From contig ML679969.1 of the NCBI GenBank assembly GCA_007922225.1, positions 16,737,999 through 16,801,998 on the forward strand: DNA of 64,000 bases. The letters run 5' to 3'. The position numbers were made by a program, and so were the translations under genes. How positions within the stretch are numbered: position 1 is the stretch's first letter; each line of letters opens with the position of its first letter. Origin of the DNA: Emydura subglobosa (Eukaryota > Chordata > Testudines > Chelidae). The notes beneath the pieces were generated by a model. It was given only the letters and a program-made list of their open reading frames with translations, ran no database searches and was not told the DNA's origin. Positions 62,880 to 64,000 of this stretch are shown one piece after another.

Positions 62880-63086
62880 CTACTTTTTATTCATAGATGA
62901 AGAGGAAAACAACCTTTTCCTGCCTTTTTTAACTCCCAATCAGTTTTTGAACTAATCACTGAAGTGAACTAGTTGAACAAACTGAAATGAGGAAAATATT
63001 CTCTCTGCATCTGTAGAAGAGGCTTCTGCTGTCAGAAGCTGGTTTAGCACTTCAACAAACTCTGGTTCCAGGTGCTTAGTCAGTGA
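62880..63086 (-). pseudogene. hAT transposase C-terminal (dimerisation) remnant
   Basis: Read on the - strand from 63086: SLTKHLEPEFVEVLNQLLT, then AEASSTDAERIFSSFQFVQ. This matches the conserved hAT C-terminal segment (A.SA.SER.FS..G) used for transposase dimerisation. After two stops, the sequence resumes in the expected order with LGVKKGRK and MNKK near 62940-62883 (the family's KLRN.LG..KA.KLVF region). The catalytic DDE residues lie upstream in such proteins and are not seen. Diverged, inactive DNA-transposon fossil; the AT-rich flanks (62640-63330) may be the rest of the element. Confidence 0.65.
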
Positions 63087-64000
63087 CTTCTCTCAGTTCA
63101 GTGGGTTGACTTTCTTTAAAACTTAGCAGTAAGCATACTACTTAATATTTTTGTACTTTATTTAAATATTTTAATATATTGTAAATTTAGGCCTTAACAT
63201 ATATTGTCATAATAGGTTTTTTTAAAAAAAACACAGATATATTTAAATAAAAATCTGATTTTTTTCCTAAACAAAAATAATTGATTTTTATCTATCCTGC
63301 ATTATCAGGAAGAGAAAAAAATTAAAATCAAACAATTGATTTCACAATAATCAGTCTTAAAGCAAGATAGTAACCTGATCTTCCTGTTTTGAGCAGCAGC
63401 TTTTTCTAGATCCTGGAAGATAGAACCTTATTCGCTATCAGTCAAGCCAGTGTTTGTATATGTATAATGACCATCAATAAAAATAGTTTAACCAAAATTA
63501 GTTCTCAAGTTAATATTTTAAATAATTTTAATTTCTTTTAATTAAACATTACCAGGGAAAGAATTTTGGTTAATCAAGTCAGTCCTCTCTTGTACTAATC
63601 CACCGAGTATTTATGCTTAAAGATTTAAAGTCACTTTCCAATTTCTCTTGAAAATCATCCATTAGAAATAACCATAAAACATGTGTTATCCTTAATTTTT
63701 AAATTTACCATATTCTACACTTATTTTAATAAAATATTAGAAGCTTCCAAATTCCTTACTAATGACTTTTTCAATTATTCAGTCTGTTTCTGTACTTTGA
63801 GATGCTGACAATGTTGTGTGGTATCGGAGGCCATTCACTATTTAAACAGTCTGAGGATGCAGTTGTGATGAAAAATGCATAGAGGCTAAGGTCTACCTCT
63901 GAACATTGGACAAACTAAGTTTAGGCTGAATTATCTTTCCTGTTTGATCTCTGCTTGCTAAAAGAAGGAAGAGGATGTTCTACTTCGAGTGATTGCTCAT

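Larger units (their letters stand above)
23230..64000 (+). other. CAMTA1: CAMTA1 intron, 3' of the recognised exon
   Basis: All sequence after the exon is read as the next intron. The expected following coding sequence (EIAAYLITFEKHEEWL) was looked for by eye and not seen. Stretches with no identifiable feature include 23237-27640, 27745-29328, 31656-32176, 34286-36412, 36904-38535, 39961-42435, 44963-46286, 46310-49420, 50417-52633, 52958-55649, 56218-60130, 61833-62879 and 63087-64000. Short simple repeats and pyrimidine-rich DNA (about 45420-45910) occur in them. Other candidate exons within this intron are entered separately as uncertain. Confidence 0.88.

Noticed and set aside
1..64000. 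Prokaryotic-type systems: operons, CRISPR arrays, phage or plasmid genes, rRNA or tRNA genes
   Set aside because: None seen. Intron-exon structure, vertebrate retrotransposons and lack of long ORFs show animal nuclear DNA; no tRNA cloverleaf or rRNA segment was recognised by eye.

Overview
This is vertebrate nuclear DNA from a gene-poor, AT-rich region inside one large gene. A single protein-coding exon can be recognised with confidence: bases 23111-23229 on the + strand. It encodes 39 complete codons of CAMTA1 (calmodulin-binding transcription activator 1), at the beginning of the CG-1 DNA-binding domain, and has good splice signals on both sides. Everything else is intron of that gene on the + strand: the end of one very large intron (1-23110) and the start of another (23230-64000). 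CAMTA1 introns are known to be very long, which fits one exon in 64 kb.

The repeat content points to a sauropsid, most likely a turtle (a crocodilian is possible). Non-LTR retrotransposons of the CR1 clade dominate, in at least three 3'-tail types. With them are L2 LINE fragments, MIR-like SINE cores, hAT and Harbinger-like miniature elements (MITEs) whose ends begin with sequences like CAGTGGTTTTCAA or GGCCTGGTCTACA, a hAT transposase remnant and a probable solo LTR. No L1/Alu-type mammalian repeats are seen. The species call is inference from repeat families only.

Layout: 1-3800 AT-rich intron with a MIR-like SINE. 3841-4892 a GC-rich block bounded by ~45-bp direct repeats, holding a 41-bp minisatellite with a 10-N assembly gap, and running directly into a CR1 copy (4893-5970). 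6-12 kb mostly unique DNA with MITE and SINE fragments. 12390-12814 CR1 3' end (+). 14400-14775 L2 tail. 16.7-18.3 kb two copies of an unidentified repeat around a CR1 (17390-17882). 19000-21870 the longest CR1 (-), with endonuclease, reverse transcriptase and 3' end. 22.35-22.84 kb a nested MITE group. 23111-23229 the CAMTA1 exon. 23.2-28.7 kb repeat-poor. 30223-31655 CR1 (-). 32177-32475 hAT-like MITE with perfect 8-bp target duplication. 33250-34285 CR1 (-) with internal deletion. 38539-39046 candidate solo LTR. 39185-39960 a different LINE type. 42436-42656 and 43270-43615 MITEs. 43616-44962 CR1 (+) interrupted by a hAT MITE. 50278-50408 a second copy of that MITE. 50.4-55.6 kb repeat-poor, containing a candidate alternative terminal exon. 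55650-55925 foldback element. 60130-61062 L2. 62880-63086 hAT transposase remnant.

The most interesting possible function beyond the known exon is a candidate alternative last exon at about 52634-52920. It has a good acceptor, an immediate in-frame stop after exon joining, AATAAA and a GT-rich downstream element. Joined to the recognised exon it would end the protein inside the CG-1 domain. No previously undescribed multi-gene system is visible: there are no bacterial genes, operons, CRISPR arrays or intact mobile-element genes.
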